This document shows, in pieces, positions 23,391-32,796 of a DNA stretch of 41,183 nt. A program made the position numbers and the translations under genes. The notes beneath the pieces are model-generated. The model saw only the letters and a program-made list of their open reading frames with translations. It had not been told where the DNA came from and ran no database searches. Source of the stretch: Nitrospira sp. (GTDB lineage: Bacteria; Nitrospirota; Nitrospiria; Nitrospirales; Nitrospiraceae); NCBI GenBank assembly GCA_016788465.1, contig JAEURV010000141.1, positions 1 through 41,183 of the forward strand, written 5' to 3'. Position 1 is the stretch's first letter. Every line of letters starts with the position of its first letter.

Positions 23391-24262
23391 CCATGGATCG
23401 AGACGCGAGCAACCGTCGGATCTTAATCGTTGACGACAATGTCAATATTCACGAGGACTTCAGGAAAATTTTGTCCCCGCCGATAGAATCGGGAGCACTG
23501 GACCACGCCCGGGCGGCCCTCTTTGGGGAAGGTCCGACCATCCCTACCCAGATGTCGTATGAATTGGATTTTGCGACTCAAGGACGAGAGGGATTTGGTC
23601 TGGTCCAGACCGCGCATCAGAGAGGGATGCCTTATGCGGCAGCCTTTGTCGACATGCGCATGCCTCCTGGCTGGGACGGGCTCGAGACCATCGAGCATCT
23701 TTGGTATGTCGACCCGGAGATCCAAGTTGTCATCTGTTCGGCCTATTCTGACCATCCATGGGAAGACGTGAGTCGTCGCATTGGCGATACCGACAAGTTG
23801 CTCATCCTGATGAAACCGTTCAACAGCATCGAGGTCGTCCAAATGGCCAATGCTCTGACGAAGAAATGGAACTTGGCGCGTGCGGTGAAGCAACAGATTG
23901 AGGGTCTGGTACAGAGCGTGAGCCAACGGACGGCCGACGTACGTACCGTGAATCAGCGGTTTCAAGAGCACATTGCCAGCCGAATGACCGGATCCGGTTC
24001 GGACGATGTGCGGGAACCGGTTGGAGCGATGCTCCGTCAGAAGGAAGAGTTCCTGGCAATCATGAGTCATGAAATCCTGACACCGATGAATGAGTTGGTT
24101 GCGAAGGTGACCCTGTTGCTTGATAGCCCTCTAAATCCCGTCCAGCGTCAGCATGCATCGACTCTCGAGCGCTGCGCACAGGATCTGCTTTCCTTGATCA
24201 AGGATATGCATGAGTTCTTGGACAGTCGAAGACAGCAGACCGAAGTGAGCGATCAGCTTTGA
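23387..24262 (+). CDS. Array unit 1: receiver domain fused to a HisKA helix only
   Basis: The 291-residue protein has a receiver at 1-165 (RRILIVDDN, D16/D17; phosphoacceptor D89 in [19 protein letters not shown]; Lys in LILMKPF). There are 72 residues between the acidic pair and D89, about 28 more than in CheY. A coiled-coil linker and a HisKA-like helical hairpin follow (EEFLAIMSHEILTPMNEL, His kept, the usual Arg replaced by Leu). No ATPase domain follows: the frame ends at 24262. It can be phosphorylated in two places but cannot make phosphate itself, so a phosphorelay or dimer partner is likely. The start ATG overlaps the kinase stop. Confidence 0.85.
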   Translation: MTMDRDASNRRILIVDDNVNIHEDFRKILSPPIESGALDHARAALFGEGPTIPTQMSYELDFATQGREGFGLVQTAHQRGMPYAAAFVDMRMPPGWDGLETIEHLWYVDPEIQVVICSAYSDHPWEDVSRRIGDTDKLLILMKPFNSIEVVQMANALTKKWNLARAVKQQIEGLVQSVSQRTADVRTVNQRFQEHIASRMTGSGSDDVREPVGAMLRQKEEFLAIMSHEILTPMNELVAKVTLLLDSPLNPVQRQHASTLERCAQDLLSLIKDMHEFLDSRRQQTEVSDQL

Positions 24263-24301
24263 TGGTTGGGCGCGCTCGAAGGAGAGCAGGTAGTCAATCA
24301 T

Positions 24302-26176
24302 ATGGATAACCACGGCAAGAATCCGCGAGTCTTGATCGTCGACGACAATCAGTCGATCCATGAAGATTTTCGGCGGATCCTTCAATCTCAACCAGAAGAC
24401 GAAAGTCTGAATCACGCGCGTAGGGATTTGTTTGGTGGGGCGCCGCTTGTAGAGGCGCTCGCTCGCTTCGAGTTGGACTATGCGGTTCAGGGGCAGGCTG
24501 CTCTCGCATTGGTGCAGATGGCGAGGTTAGAGGGTCGCCCCTATGCCGTGGCATTCGTCGATATGCGGATGCCGACGGGGTGGGATGGCCTGGAAACGAT
24601 TGAACGACTCTGGGAGGTCGATGGTCGGATTCAGGTCGTGATCTGTACGGCCTATTCGGACCACTCGTGGGCAGAAATCGCGGCACGGTTGGGTATGAGC
24701 GATCGGTTGTTGATCTTGCGCAAACCGTTCGATTCGATCGAGGTTCAGCAGATTGCCGCCGCACTGACGCGCAAGTGGGAGTTGGGGCGCGATGTCCGAT
24801 TACAGATTGAAGATCTTGTAGCACAGGTGAATGCCCGTAACAGAGAACTCCAGGCTACGAACCAACTTCTTGAGCAGCAGGTGGCTGAGCGGACCGCAGA
24901 GCTTCAACGGCGTAACGAAGAGTTACAGAGAACAGTGGAGGCGCTCAAAGATGCCAAGGCGGAGGCAGACGATGCTAGCCAGGCCAAATCGCAGTTCTTG
25001 GCCTGCATGAGTCACGAAATCCGCACGCCCATGAACGGTATGCTCGGTATGAATGAGCTGCTTCTCTCAACTGCCTTGACGGATCAGCAGCGTCATTTTG
25101 CTGAAACCATCAATAATTCCGGCGAGCAGCTGGTTCAGATCGTCAACGACATCCTTGACTTGTCCAAGATCGAAGCCGGTCAGATGGATCTCCACATCGC
25201 TGGGTTTGACCTGGTAGCTACTGTGCAAGCGGTCATCGCTGGGTTCTTCGCGCCGGCGCAGAAAAAAAGACTCAGTTTCGAATGTCAGATCGACCCCGAG
25301 TTGCCCGCCGTGTGGCGAGGAGATGTCGCACGATTCCGGCAGATTCTGACCAATTTGGTGGGGAACGCCGTGAAGTTTACGGAACAAGGTGGCATCCTGA
25401 TTCACATTGAGCGTATTCAGGATAACCATGACAACGCCTTATTCAAAGTTACGGTATGCGATACGGGAATAGGTATCCCTCTCGATTCGCAGCAGAAGAT
25501 CTTCGATCCCTTTGCCCAAGCGGATGGATCAATGACGAGGCGGCATGGGGGAACAGGGTTGGGACTTGCGATCGTCAAACGGCTCGTCGCATTAATGGGT
25601 GGAGACATCGGCTTCAGCAGTACTCCCGGAAGGGGTTCCACGTTTTGGTTTACGGTCTGTCTTGAGAAGCAGAGGATGAGCGAAGGCATTGGGGAAGAGT
25701 GGAAGCGGGTGGATTCGTGCGCGACTCTTGACGCATCCCTCACTAAGGGGCCCGGAGGAACTCCCTCGAAGCTACGGTCGCGTGCACGTATCCTTTTGGC
25801 CGAAGACAATTCGACGAATCAGGAGGTGTTCCGTGGCATGCTGGAGCTCTGCGGCGAATCAGTCGACGTGGTCAGTACAGGTAGAGAGGCGATTGATGCG
25901 ATGGAACGGTTCCGATACGACCTCGTTCTTATGGACTGTGAAATGCCGGAGATGGATGGACTCACCGCCACTGCTGAAATTCGCCGACGGGGATTTAGAC
26001 GAACAGATGGCAAAAGAGTCCCGATTATCGCGTTGTCAGGCTACGCGTTCAGCAGCCATCAAGATGCCTGCGTTGCAGGCGGTATGGACGGCTTTCTCTC
26101 GAAGCCTGCGGGCCTAAAAGAGATTCGCAATATGCTGCAACAGTGGTTGCCAACCACCGAGTCACTGGCTGCGTAA
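24302..26176 (+). CDS. Array unit 2: hybrid histidine kinase, REC-HisKA-HATPase-REC
   Basis: The 624-residue cytoplasmic protein has the shared receiver (residues 1-165, [10 protein letters not shown]87 in [18 protein letters not shown]). A long coiled coil follows (165-230, [26 protein letters not shown]), then HisKA ([18 protein letters not shown]) and HATPase ([34 protein letters not shown]). A second, standard receiver at the C-terminus has [20 protein letters not shown] and LSKPAG. The frame is open from TTG 24266, but ATG 24302 gives the same N-terminal length as its paralogues. It lacks any sensor, so it probably takes its signal through the first receiver. Confidence 0.88.
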   Translation: MDNHGKNPRVLIVDDNQSIHEDFRRILQSQPEDESLNHARRDLFGGAPLVEALARFELDYAVQGQAALALVQMARLEGRPYAVAFVDMRMPTGWDGLETIERLWEVDGRIQVVICTAYSDHSWAEIAARLGMSDRLLILRKPFDSIEVQQIAAALTRKWELGRDVRLQIEDLVAQVNARNRELQATNQLLEQQVAERTAELQRRNEELQRTVEALKDAKAEADDASQAKSQFLACMSHEIRTPMNGMLGMNELLLSTALTDQQRHFAETINNSGEQLVQIVNDILDLSKIEAGQMDLHIAGFDLVATVQAVIAGFFAPAQKKRLSFECQIDPELPAVWRGDVARFRQILTNLVGNAVKFTEQGGILIHIERIQDNHDNALFKVTVCDTGIGIPLDSQQKIFDPFAQADGSMTRRHGGTGLGLAIVKRLVALMGGDIGFSSTPGRGSTFWFTVCLEKQRMSEGIGEEWKRVDSCATLDASLTKGPGGTPSKLRSRARILLAEDNSTNQEVFRGMLELCGESVDVVSTGREAIDAMERFRYDLVLMDCEMPEMDGLTATAEIRRRGFRRTDGKRVPIIALSGYAFSSHQDACVAGGMDGFLSKPAGLKEIRNMLQQWLPTTESLAA

Positions 26177-26212
26177 CGAACAGGATCGTTTATTCCGTGT
26201 GATCGAACAACC

Positions 26213-27478
26213 ATGACTACAAAGCGAGCGGATCATTCGGAAAATCGTCGACTCTTGATCATCGATGACAATGTACAGATCCACGAGGATTTTCGAAAGA
26301 TCCTCCAGCCAGGGAATGATACGCAGCGATTGGATGAAGCCCGTGCAGCAGTGTTTGGGGGTAGCCCACGCCTGAAGCCGCCGATGGAGTTTGAATTGGA
26401 GTGCGTGGATCAGGGGCAAGCCGCATTGGCCTTGATTCAGAAGGCGCGCCAGGAGAACCGGCCCTATGCCGTGGCGTTTGTCGACATGCGCATGCCTCCG
26501 GGCTGGGATGGGTTGGAGACGATCGAGCATTTCTGGGCTGTCGATCCAGATATTCAGACGGTGATCTGTACGGCATACACGGATCATTCCTGGGAAGACA
26601 TCATCCATCGACTGGGGCATGACGATCGCCTGCTGATCCTACAGAAGCCGTTTTCCAGCGTCGAAGTCTCCCAACTGGCAATGTCTCTCACGACCAAATG
26701 GAATTTGGCACGCCAGGCCCGTCAACGATTAGAAGCTGCTGAGGCTGCCAATGCTGCCAAGTCGGCGTTCCTTGCCAATGTCAGCCATGAAATTCGCACA
26801 CCGATGAACGGAATTATTGGAATGAGTGAACTCTTGCTGCAAACGGCTCTCAACGACAAGCAACGCCGGTATACGGAAATCTTGAACAAATCCGGGACAG
26901 CTCTGCTTCAAGTGATCAATGATATTTTAGACATTTCAAAGATCGAGGCAGGCAAACTGAAGTTGGAATCTATCGCCTTCGATCTGCGGCAGCTTGTGAA
27001 TGATGTCTTGGATCTCTTTCTCGGTCCTGCCCAGACCAAGGGGCTCAAACTGGCTGCAATCCTCCCTGACACCCTTCTCCCGGAATATGAGGGGGATCCT
27101 GTCCGTATTCGACAGATCCTGACCAACCTGATCGGTAACGCCGTCAAGTTTACTGCCCAGGGGCATATCACATTGTATGTCACGGTTGCTGAAAACATTG
27201 CTGGAGAGACGATGCTGTGTTTGAAAGTGCAGGATACGGGGATCGGCATCGATCCGATGATTCAATCGCAGCTTTTTAGACCATTTACACAGGCTGATGG
27301 GTCGAGCACACGGAAGTATGGTGGTACGGGACTTGGGTTGGCCATCGTGAAACAGCTGGCGAATTTGATGAGTGGGACGGTGGGTGTCGACAGTGTTCTT
27401 GGGCAAGGGTCGACATTTTGGTGCACGATGCGGGTCAGGAAGCCGGTCGCGCAGTCGCTGCGTGCCAAAGCAAGTTAA
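26213..27478 (+). CDS. Array unit 3: REC-HisKA-HATPase histidine kinase
   Basis: The 421-residue protein has the shared receiver (RRLLIIDDN, D18/D19; D91 in [18 protein letters not shown], again 72 residues after D19). A short helix without the long coiled coil of units 2 and 4 leads into HisKA ([22 protein letters not shown]). The HATPase has QILTNLIGNAVKFT, VQDTGIGI and [13 protein letters not shown], and ends near residue 412. It has no C-terminal receiver. Its kinase core is very like that of unit 2, supporting duplication followed by loss or gain of the last domain. The stop TAA overlaps an ATG of the next frame (TAATG). Confidence 0.88.
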   Translation: MTTKRADHSENRRLLIIDDNVQIHEDFRKILQPGNDTQRLDEARAAVFGGSPRLKPPMEFELECVDQGQAALALIQKARQENRPYAVAFVDMRMPPGWDGLETIEHFWAVDPDIQTVICTAYTDHSWEDIIHRLGHDDRLLILQKPFSSVEVSQLAMSLTTKWNLARQARQRLEAAEAANAAKSAFLANVSHEIRTPMNGIIGMSELLLQTALNDKQRRYTEILNKSGTALLQVINDILDISKIEAGKLKLESIAFDLRQLVNDVLDLFLGPAQTKGLKLAAILPDTLLPEYEGDPVRIRQILTNLIGNAVKFTAQGHITLYVTVAENIAGETMLCLKVQDTGIGIDPMIQSQLFRPFTQADGSSTRKYGGTGLGLAIVKQLANLMSGTVGVDSVLGQGSTFWCTMRVRKPVAQSLRAKAS

Positions 27479-27513
27479 TGTCTCATGTTGAGGAATTGTC
27501 GGAGGGTTGCCGG

Positions 27514-28761
27514 GTGACAGGCGAGGAGATCAATCGGCGTATTCTGGTCGTGGACGACAATGTGTCGATCCATCATGACTTCCTGAAGATTCTGCAGCCA
27601 AGCAGAGGATCAGAGGCCATGAAGCAGGCACGGGCCTCCTTGTTCGGTGAGCCCGACTTGGTTCAGACCTGTGATCAATTTGTCGTCGACTATGCAGATC
27701 AAGGGGCCACAGCACTGGGTCTCGTTGAAGCGGCAGGTAGGGGTGGGAACCCATATGCGATGGCATTCGTCGATATGCGGATGCCGCCGGGTTGGGACGG
27801 GCTTGAGACGATCGAGCGTCTCTGGCGAGTTGACGCAGAGTTACAGGTTGTGATCTGTACCGCCTACTCCGACCAGCCGTGGGATGAGATCAGGGAGCGA
27901 ATTGGGCGAACTGATAAGTTGCTGATTCTCCAGAAGCCGTTCAATAGTGTCGAGGTATTGCAGCTTGCGACTGCGCTCTGTCGGAAATGGGATCTCGCAA
28001 GAAACGTTGCGGGACAAGTTACTAAGTTGAGCCATCTTGTTGATGAACGGACTGCGGAACTCCGACAGGCGAACCGACAGCTGACGGAATTCAATGAAGC
28101 ACTGATGCGGACGGTTGCAAGCCTGGAGGCCGCACAGACTGAAATTTTACGGCAAAACGGGGAACTGGAACGTCTGGCTTCACGTGATGCGTTGACGGGA
28201 TGTCTCAATCGCCGTGCATTTTATGCTCGCTTTGAGGAGGCGTTTGCGGAGAGGCGTGAGCAGGGGAGTGAGCTGTGCTGTCTCATGGTCGACATTGACG
28301 ACTTTAAGCGTGTCAACGATGAATTTGGGCATGCCGTGGGAGATCAGGCGATTCAAGCCGTCGCGGACTGCCTTCAATCCGGGGTACGACTGACAGATAT
28401 GATGGGACGTTATGGAGGGGAAGAATTCTGCCTGCTGTTCCCGCGTACGGCATTGGGTGAGGCGACGGTGTTAGCGGAACGGCTTCGAGCCCGTGTGGCT
28501 GCGGAAGCCGGTAACCGTGTGCGGATGGCTTCCGGTATGACCCTGACGGTGAGTATCGGCGTGTCGACCAGCGCGTTCGGAGCGCGAGCCCCACTGGAGT
28601 TGATCGATCAGGCCGATAAGGCGCTGTATGCTGCGAAGGAGAGCGGCCGAAACTGTGTCATGGCAATGGATGTCCTGGTCCCAGGGCTCAATCCTTCTGA
28701 ACAGCTTGAGCTTCAGGTCCGTCGAGTCACCCCGCGCGAGTCGCCTCATCTCGCCATCTAG
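27514..28761 (+). CDS. Array unit 4: receiver-diguanylate cyclase (REC-GGDEF)
   Basis: About 415 residues. The shared receiver (RRILVVDDN, D15; D87 in [18 protein letters not shown]) is followed by a coiled coil (LVDERTAELRQANRQL) and a GGDEF domain (RDALTGCLNRRAF, MVDIDDFKRVND, active-site GGEEF). It should make cyclic di-GMP. RLTD lies exactly five residues before GGEEF, the product-inhibition site. GTG 27514 is chosen: GGAGGG lies 7 bases before it and it gives the same N-terminal length as the other units. ATG 27478, overlapping the previous stop, is the alternative. Confidence 0.9.
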   Translation: MTGEEINRRILVVDDNVSIHHDFLKILQPSRGSEAMKQARASLFGEPDLVQTCDQFVVDYADQGATALGLVEAAGRGGNPYAMAFVDMRMPPGWDGLETIERLWRVDAELQVVICTAYSDQPWDEIRERIGRTDKLLILQKPFNSVEVLQLATALCRKWDLARNVAGQVTKLSHLVDERTAELRQANRQLTEFNEALMRTVASLEAAQTEILRQNGELERLASRDALTGCLNRRAFYARFEEAFAERREQGSELCCLMVDIDDFKRVNDEFGHAVGDQAIQAVADCLQSGVRLTDMMGRYGGEEFCLLFPRTALGEATVLAERLRARVAAEAGNRVRMASGMTLTVSIGVSTSAFGARAPLELIDQADKALYAAKESGRNCVMAMDVLVPGLNPSEQLELQVRRVTPRESPHLAI

Positions 28762-28835
28762 CGGCATGTTGACGAATCCTGCTCTGTTTTCAAAATGGAG
28801 CGGTGTGCATGGAGACCAACCGGATTGAGATGCTC

Positions 28836-28954
28836 TGCAGGCTGTTCAAAGCGGTCGTTCTGCAAGGCTGCAGGGAGCGAAGAGGCGAATCGTACTCCGG
28901 CCCGTATGGTGAGCCTCTGAGCGACGCTGGCGGCCGTTATCAATAACCTGCTAG
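28836..28954 (+). repeat. Dispersed repeat, copy B (short form)
   Basis: It matches the second half of copies A and C: TGCAGGCTGTTCAAAG, AAGGCTGCAGGGAGCGAAGA, GGCGAATCGTACTC, GAGCCTCTGAG, then the end CCTGCTAG. An internal segment is missing before the end. The outer half that holds the conserved peptide frame in A and C is absent. It begins 75 bases after the diguanylate cyclase stop. Confidence 0.75.
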
Positions 28955-29178
28955 ACGATCAGCGAATGTGGGGAATTGTATCGACGGCATTGTCATCATT
29001 GCGGATGTCTGCACCGCTCCTCCTTCACATTATTCTGATTAGGTTTGGCACAGCAAACAGGGTGTCTCGGGGTTTGGGGTGCCGCGGTTGCTGCATGGTC
29101 GAATATCGTGTCCCTTTTATTCAAGGTTGTAAGCTGTGAGGTGGTCCGATGAACTGCTCGTTCGCTCATGGTTCATTG

Positions 29179-29184
29179 TATAAT
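29179..29184 (+). promoter_or_regulatory. -10 box very close to the sdhC start
   Basis: TATAAT ends 8 bases before ATG 29193, so transcription would begin at or next to the start codon. No -35 match and no ribosome binding site are seen. This suggests a leaderless mRNA; another promoter further upstream is possible. Confidence 0.4.
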
Positions 29185-29192
29185 GCCCCTTG

Positions 29193-29870
29193 ATGGTACG
29201 CCGCTTCAGTCATTTCCAATCTTCTGTCGGGAAGAAGATGGTCATAGCCCTAACCGGGTTAGGCCTTGTGGTGTTCGTTGTCTTTCATATGCTGGGGAAT
29301 CTTCAGTTGTTCGAAGGGCCTCTCGCGCTTAACAGGTACGCTGCCGTTCTGCGCGATATGCCGATCCTGCTCTGGGCCGTTCGAATCGGATTGCTAAGTA
29401 TGGCGGTGTTTCACATCGGGCTCGCACTCCAGCTGAGCATGCAAAATCGTCGTGCTCGTCCCCTTGAGTACACGATTCACCGATATCGAAAGGCGTCGAT
29501 CGCTTCCCGCACGATGGCGATCTCCGGGATGGCCCTGTTGCTGTTTGTCGCTTTCCACCTCTTGCATCTCACGGCAGGAGTCATCGATCCTGGATTCGCT
29601 GATCGTCGCGATCCTGAAGGTAATCGGGATGTCTACACGAAGGTGGTGCATGCCTTTCAAAATCCTTTCGTGGTCATCCTCTACCTCGTCGGCCAGCTGG
29701 GGCTTGGTCTTCATCTGCGCCATGCGATTGCCAGCAGTGTCCAGACGATGGGGTTTGAGCATGCCGGGTTGAATCGTCTGTTGAAAGCGCTCGGTCCTGT
29801 AATCGGGCTGATCGTGGTTCTAGGGAATGTTGCGATCATCCTCGCCGTCTTTCTAGGGATCGTGCACTGA
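29193..29870 (+). CDS. sdhC: Succinate dehydrogenase/fumarate reductase cytochrome b subunit (B-type)
   Basis: The 225-residue membrane anchor has five hydrophobic segments (about 16-40, 58-82, 106-130, 158-180 and 200-222). His residues in them (H32, H74, H122/H125, H174/H177) can ligate two haems b, as in the B-type single-subunit anchor. It passes electrons between SdhB and the quinone pool. The start is ATG 29193, after an in-frame TTG at 29190. The stop overlaps the sdhA start (ATGA). With no separate sdhD, the operon is C-A-B, the order usual for the B type. Confidence 0.9.
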   Translation: MVRRFSHFQSSVGKKMVIALTGLGLVVFVVFHMLGNLQLFEGPLALNRYAAVLRDMPILLWAVRIGLLSMAVFHIGLALQLSMQNRRARPLEYTIHRYRKASIASRTMAISGMALLLFVAFHLLHLTAGVIDPGFADRRDPEGNRDVYTKVVHAFQNPFVVILYLVGQLGLGLHLRHAIASSVQTMGFEHAGLNRLLKALGPVIGLIVVLGNVAIILAVFLGIVH

Positions 29871-31783
29871 TGATGAAACTGGATGCGAAAATTCCGTCCG
29901 GACCTCTGGAAAGTAAATGGGACCGGCATCGGTTCAGTGAAAGGTTGGTCAGCCCCAATAACAAGCGGAAACTTACCGTGATCGTCGTCGGCACCGGCCT
30001 TGCCGGTGCAAGTGCGGCATCGACGTTGGGGCAACTCGGTTACCACGTGGAGTGCTTTTGTTTTCACGATAGTCCGCGTCGGGCTCACAGTATTGCAGCA
30101 CAGGGGGGAATCAACGCAGCGAAAAACTACCAGGACGACGGCGATAGTGTCGGGCGATTATTTTATGACACGATCAAAGGCGGTGATTTCCGCTCCCGAG
30201 AAGCCAATGTGTATCGGCTTGCTCAGGTGAGCACGCAAATCATCGACCAGTGTGTGGCACTCGGCATCCCCTTTGCCAGGGAGTACGGTGGGCAATTAGC
30301 GAACCGGTCATTCGGGGGCGTTCAAGTCTCCCGGACGTTTTACTGTCGGGGACAGACAGGACAACAACTCCTGCTGGGTGCCTATTCGGCGCTTTGTTGG
30401 CAGATCGAACGTGGTCAAGTCACCATGCATCCGCGTACGGAACTGCTCGACCTAATTTTGGTCGATGGTCACGCTCGAGGCATCGTGGCGCGGGATTTGG
30501 TCACCGGACGCATCAGTGCTCATATGGCCAATGCCGTGGTACTGGCCACGGGTGGGTACAGCAATGTGTACTATCTCTCGACCAATGCGAGCGGATGCAA
30601 CGTGACGGCGACCTACCGGGCATGGAAGCATGGGGCGGCGTTCGCGAATCCCTGTTTTACCCAAATTCACCCGACCGCAATCCCACCGGGTGATGCTCAT
30701 CAAGCGAAGTTGACCCTCATGTCTGAATCGCTGAGGAACGACGGCCGGTTATGGGTGCCGAAGGTACCGTCGGATCAGCGATCACCAGGCGATATTCCTC
30801 CGATAGAGCGCGATTATTTTCTGGAGCGACGATACCCACGGTTCGGGAATCTTGCCCCGCGGGATATTGCCTCGCGTGCGGTGAAGGTCGTGTGCGATGA
30901 AGGCTATGGTGTCGGACCAGGCGGTCAGGGCGTGTATCTGGATTTTTCGGACGTCATCGATCAACAGGGGCTAGAAGTGGTCCGTGAGCGTTATGGCAAT
31001 CTCTTCGACATGTATCATCGGATCACAGGCGAGGATGCCTACCAGGTTCCTATGCGGATTTACCCGGCTCCGCACTATACGATGGGAGGGCTCTGGGTGG
31101 ATTACAATTTGATGAGCACGATCCCGGGACTCTTCGTCATCGGTGAAGCAAACTTCGCGGACCATGGTGCCAACCGGTTGGGTGCGAGTTCGTTGATGCA
31201 AGGGCTGGCCGACGGCTATTTTATTCTACCGTATACAATCGGCCATTACCTGGCAACGGCAACGCTCCCGCCTATCCCGGACGATCATGCGGAAGCGCGT
31301 GAGGCGATACAGCGCGTGACGATGCGGATCAATCGGCTACTGACGGTAAAGGGGCGTCGGACCGCCGCCATGTTTCACCGAGAGCTCGGGACGCTCTTGT
31401 GGAATCACTGCGGCATGTCGCGCAACGAAGGTGGGCTTGCCTCGGCATTGCGGTCGATTCCCAAGCTTCGTGAGGAATTTTGGCATGATGTGATGGTGCC
31501 AGGGTCTGGGAGTGCTTTTAATCAGGAGTTGGAGTATGCGGGGCGGGTAGCGGACTATCTCGAATTTGCCGAATTGCTCTGTCACGACGCCCTCCATCGT
31601 CTCGAGTCATGCGGTGCGCATTTTCGCGAGGAGTATCAAACAGAGGATGGTGAGCCACGGCGCGACGATGCACACTTTGCCTACGTGGCGGCCTGGGAGT
31701 ATCGGGATCGAGCTGTGCCGGTTCTCCATAAGGAACCGCTGACGTTCGAGTTCGTTCCTCCGACCAGGAGAAGCTATCAGTAG
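29870..31783 (+). CDS. sdhA: Succinate dehydrogenase/fumarate reductase flavoprotein subunit
   Basis: Interconverts succinate and fumarate on a covalently bound FAD. The 637-residue protein has the dinucleotide fold [14 protein letters not shown] (about 38-51). The FAD-linking H73 is in [18 protein letters not shown]. Active-site stretches QIHPTAI and [12 protein letters not shown], and late [20 protein letters not shown], are present. ATG 29870 overlaps the sdhC stop; ATG 29873 is equally possible. In an organism using the reductive TCA cycle the complex may run as fumarate reductase; the sequence does not decide direction. Confidence 0.95.
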   Translation: MMKLDAKIPSGPLESKWDRHRFSERLVSPNNKRKLTVIVVGTGLAGASAASTLGQLGYHVECFCFHDSPRRAHSIAAQGGINAAKNYQDDGDSVGRLFYDTIKGGDFRSREANVYRLAQVSTQIIDQCVALGIPFAREYGGQLANRSFGGVQVSRTFYCRGQTGQQLLLGAYSALCWQIERGQVTMHPRTELLDLILVDGHARGIVARDLVTGRISAHMANAVVLATGGYSNVYYLSTNASGCNVTATYRAWKHGAAFANPCFTQIHPTAIPPGDAHQAKLTLMSESLRNDGRLWVPKVPSDQRSPGDIPPIERDYFLERRYPRFGNLAPRDIASRAVKVVCDEGYGVGPGGQGVYLDFSDVIDQQGLEVVRERYGNLFDMYHRITGEDAYQVPMRIYPAPHYTMGGLWVDYNLMSTIPGLFVIGEANFADHGANRLGASSLMQGLADGYFILPYTIGHYLATATLPPIPDDHAEAREAIQRVTMRINRLLTVKGRRTAAMFHRELGTLLWNHCGMSRNEGGLASALRSIPKLREEFWHDVMVPGSGSAFNQELEYAGRVADYLEFAELLCHDALHRLESCGAHFREEYQTEDGEPRRDDAHFAYVAAWEYRDRAVPVLHKEPLTFEFVPPTRRSYQ

Positions 31784-31844
31784 CCGGTAACAGGTGGGAG
31801 CGGTCAGGGGTGAAAGGACAACGAGTCGGATTGCAGCACATGTT

Positions 31845-32633
31845 ATGACATTTACCTTGAAGATTTGGCGGCAGAATGGTCCGCACGAGCGGGGTCGGTT
31901 CGTCACCTATGAGGCGTACGATGTGAGCCCGGGCATGTCCTTTCTGGAAATGCTCGATGGTATCAATCAGAGGCTGATTGGTACTGGTGAAGAGCCTGTG
32001 GCATTCGAGCAGGATTGTCGGGAAGGGATTTGCGGGAGTTGCTCCCTGGTCATTAATGGGATCCCCCATGGCCCTGATCAAGGCATCACGACCTGCCAGC
32101 TGTACATGAGACGGTTTTCTGATGGGGCAAGCATTACGATTGAGCCGTGGCGGGCCAACGCCTTTCCAATCCTGAAAGACTTGGTGGTCGATCGCAGTGC
32201 GCTGGATCGTATCATGCAGGCAGGCGGCTATATCTCCGTCAATACGGGTGGCGCCGTCGACGGGAATGTGCTCTTGATCGGGAAAGATCAAGCCGAAACC
32301 GCGATGGATGCGGCGTCGTGTATCGGCTGCGGAGCCTGTGTGGCGGCCTGCAAGAATGCTTCGGCCATGCTGTTTGTTGCGGCAAAGGTGTCGCACTTAG
32401 CGACCCTTCCGCAAGGGAGGCCGGAACGGGCGCGCCGTGTGAGTGCAATGCTGAAGGCCATGGACCAAGAAGGGTTCGGTTCTTGCGGCAATCAGTATGA
32501 GTGCGAGGCCGTGTGCCCCAAAGGCATCAGTGCTCGTTTCATCGCCAATCTCAATCGTGAGTACCTTCGGGCAGGCATTGTCGAATCCGGCTGTCCCAGT
32601 GAGCCGGAGTCTCCACATGCGGAATCCGCATAG
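31845..32633 (+). CDS. sdhB: Succinate dehydrogenase/fumarate reductase iron-sulfur subunit
   Basis: The 262-residue protein carries three Fe-S clusters. The [2Fe-2S] site is C58-REGI-C63-GS-C66 with C84. The other two use [13 protein letters not shown] and [15 protein letters not shown]. The frame is open from 31794, but ATG 31845 gives [12 protein letters not shown], the normal start of the ferredoxin domain; the ribosome binding site is weak, so coupling to sdhA (61-base gap) is likely. The C-terminal 20 residues ([13 protein letters not shown]) are an unconserved tail. Confidence 0.93.
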   Translation: MTFTLKIWRQNGPHERGRFVTYEAYDVSPGMSFLEMLDGINQRLIGTGEEPVAFEQDCREGICGSCSLVINGIPHGPDQGITTCQLYMRRFSDGASITIEPWRANAFPILKDLVVDRSALDRIMQAGGYISVNTGGAVDGNVLLIGKDQAETAMDAASCIGCGACVAACKNASAMLFVAAKVSHLATLPQGRPERARRVSAMLKAMDQEGFGSCGNQYECEAVCPKGISARFIANLNREYLRAGIVESGCPSEPESPHAESA

Positions 32634-32751
32634 CCGAACCTTTGAAGACGTCAAAGCGGTTCAAGTCGAACGCCTGATGGCGGGACATCCGGACGGACGG
32701 TACCTGCGCCAGACGGCAATGAGCTTGACTGTGAAGGAAAGGCCTTTATAG
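32617..32751 (+). CDS. Possible small protein overlapping the end of sdhB, 44 residues
   Basis: ATG 32617 follows CCGGAGTCTCCAC and overlaps the last 17 bases of sdhB in another frame. The peptide is charged ([20 protein letters not shown], then [18 protein letters not shown]) and ends 45 bases before the PilZ gene. I do not recognise it. It may be real, because the composition is balanced and the gap would otherwise be empty, but the support is weak. Confidence 0.35.
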   Translation: MRNPHSRTFEDVKAVQVERLMAGHPDGRYLRQTAMSLTVKERPL

Positions 32752-32796
32752 TGCGATCAAGGGCCGTGAAGAGGTTTGTGTACGTCGGAGCGTATC

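Larger units (their letters stand above)
28762..29192. other. 430-base gap between the kinase array and sdhC
   Basis: It contains repeat copy B (28836-28954) and, at its end, a -10-like TATAAT 9 bases before sdhC. Nothing else was recognised in 28955-29170; no terminator with a T-run was found after the diguanylate cyclase. Confidence 0.5.

Noticed and set aside
24294-24824. 176-codon minus-strand frame over array unit 2
   Set aside because: It is a shadow of a well-supported receiver domain and is rich in Arg, Pro and Ser.
31518-32396. 292-codon open frame on the minus strand across sdhA-sdhB
   Set aside because: It is antisense to two certain genes, has Arg/Pro/His-rich composition typical of a shadow frame, and shows no family motif.
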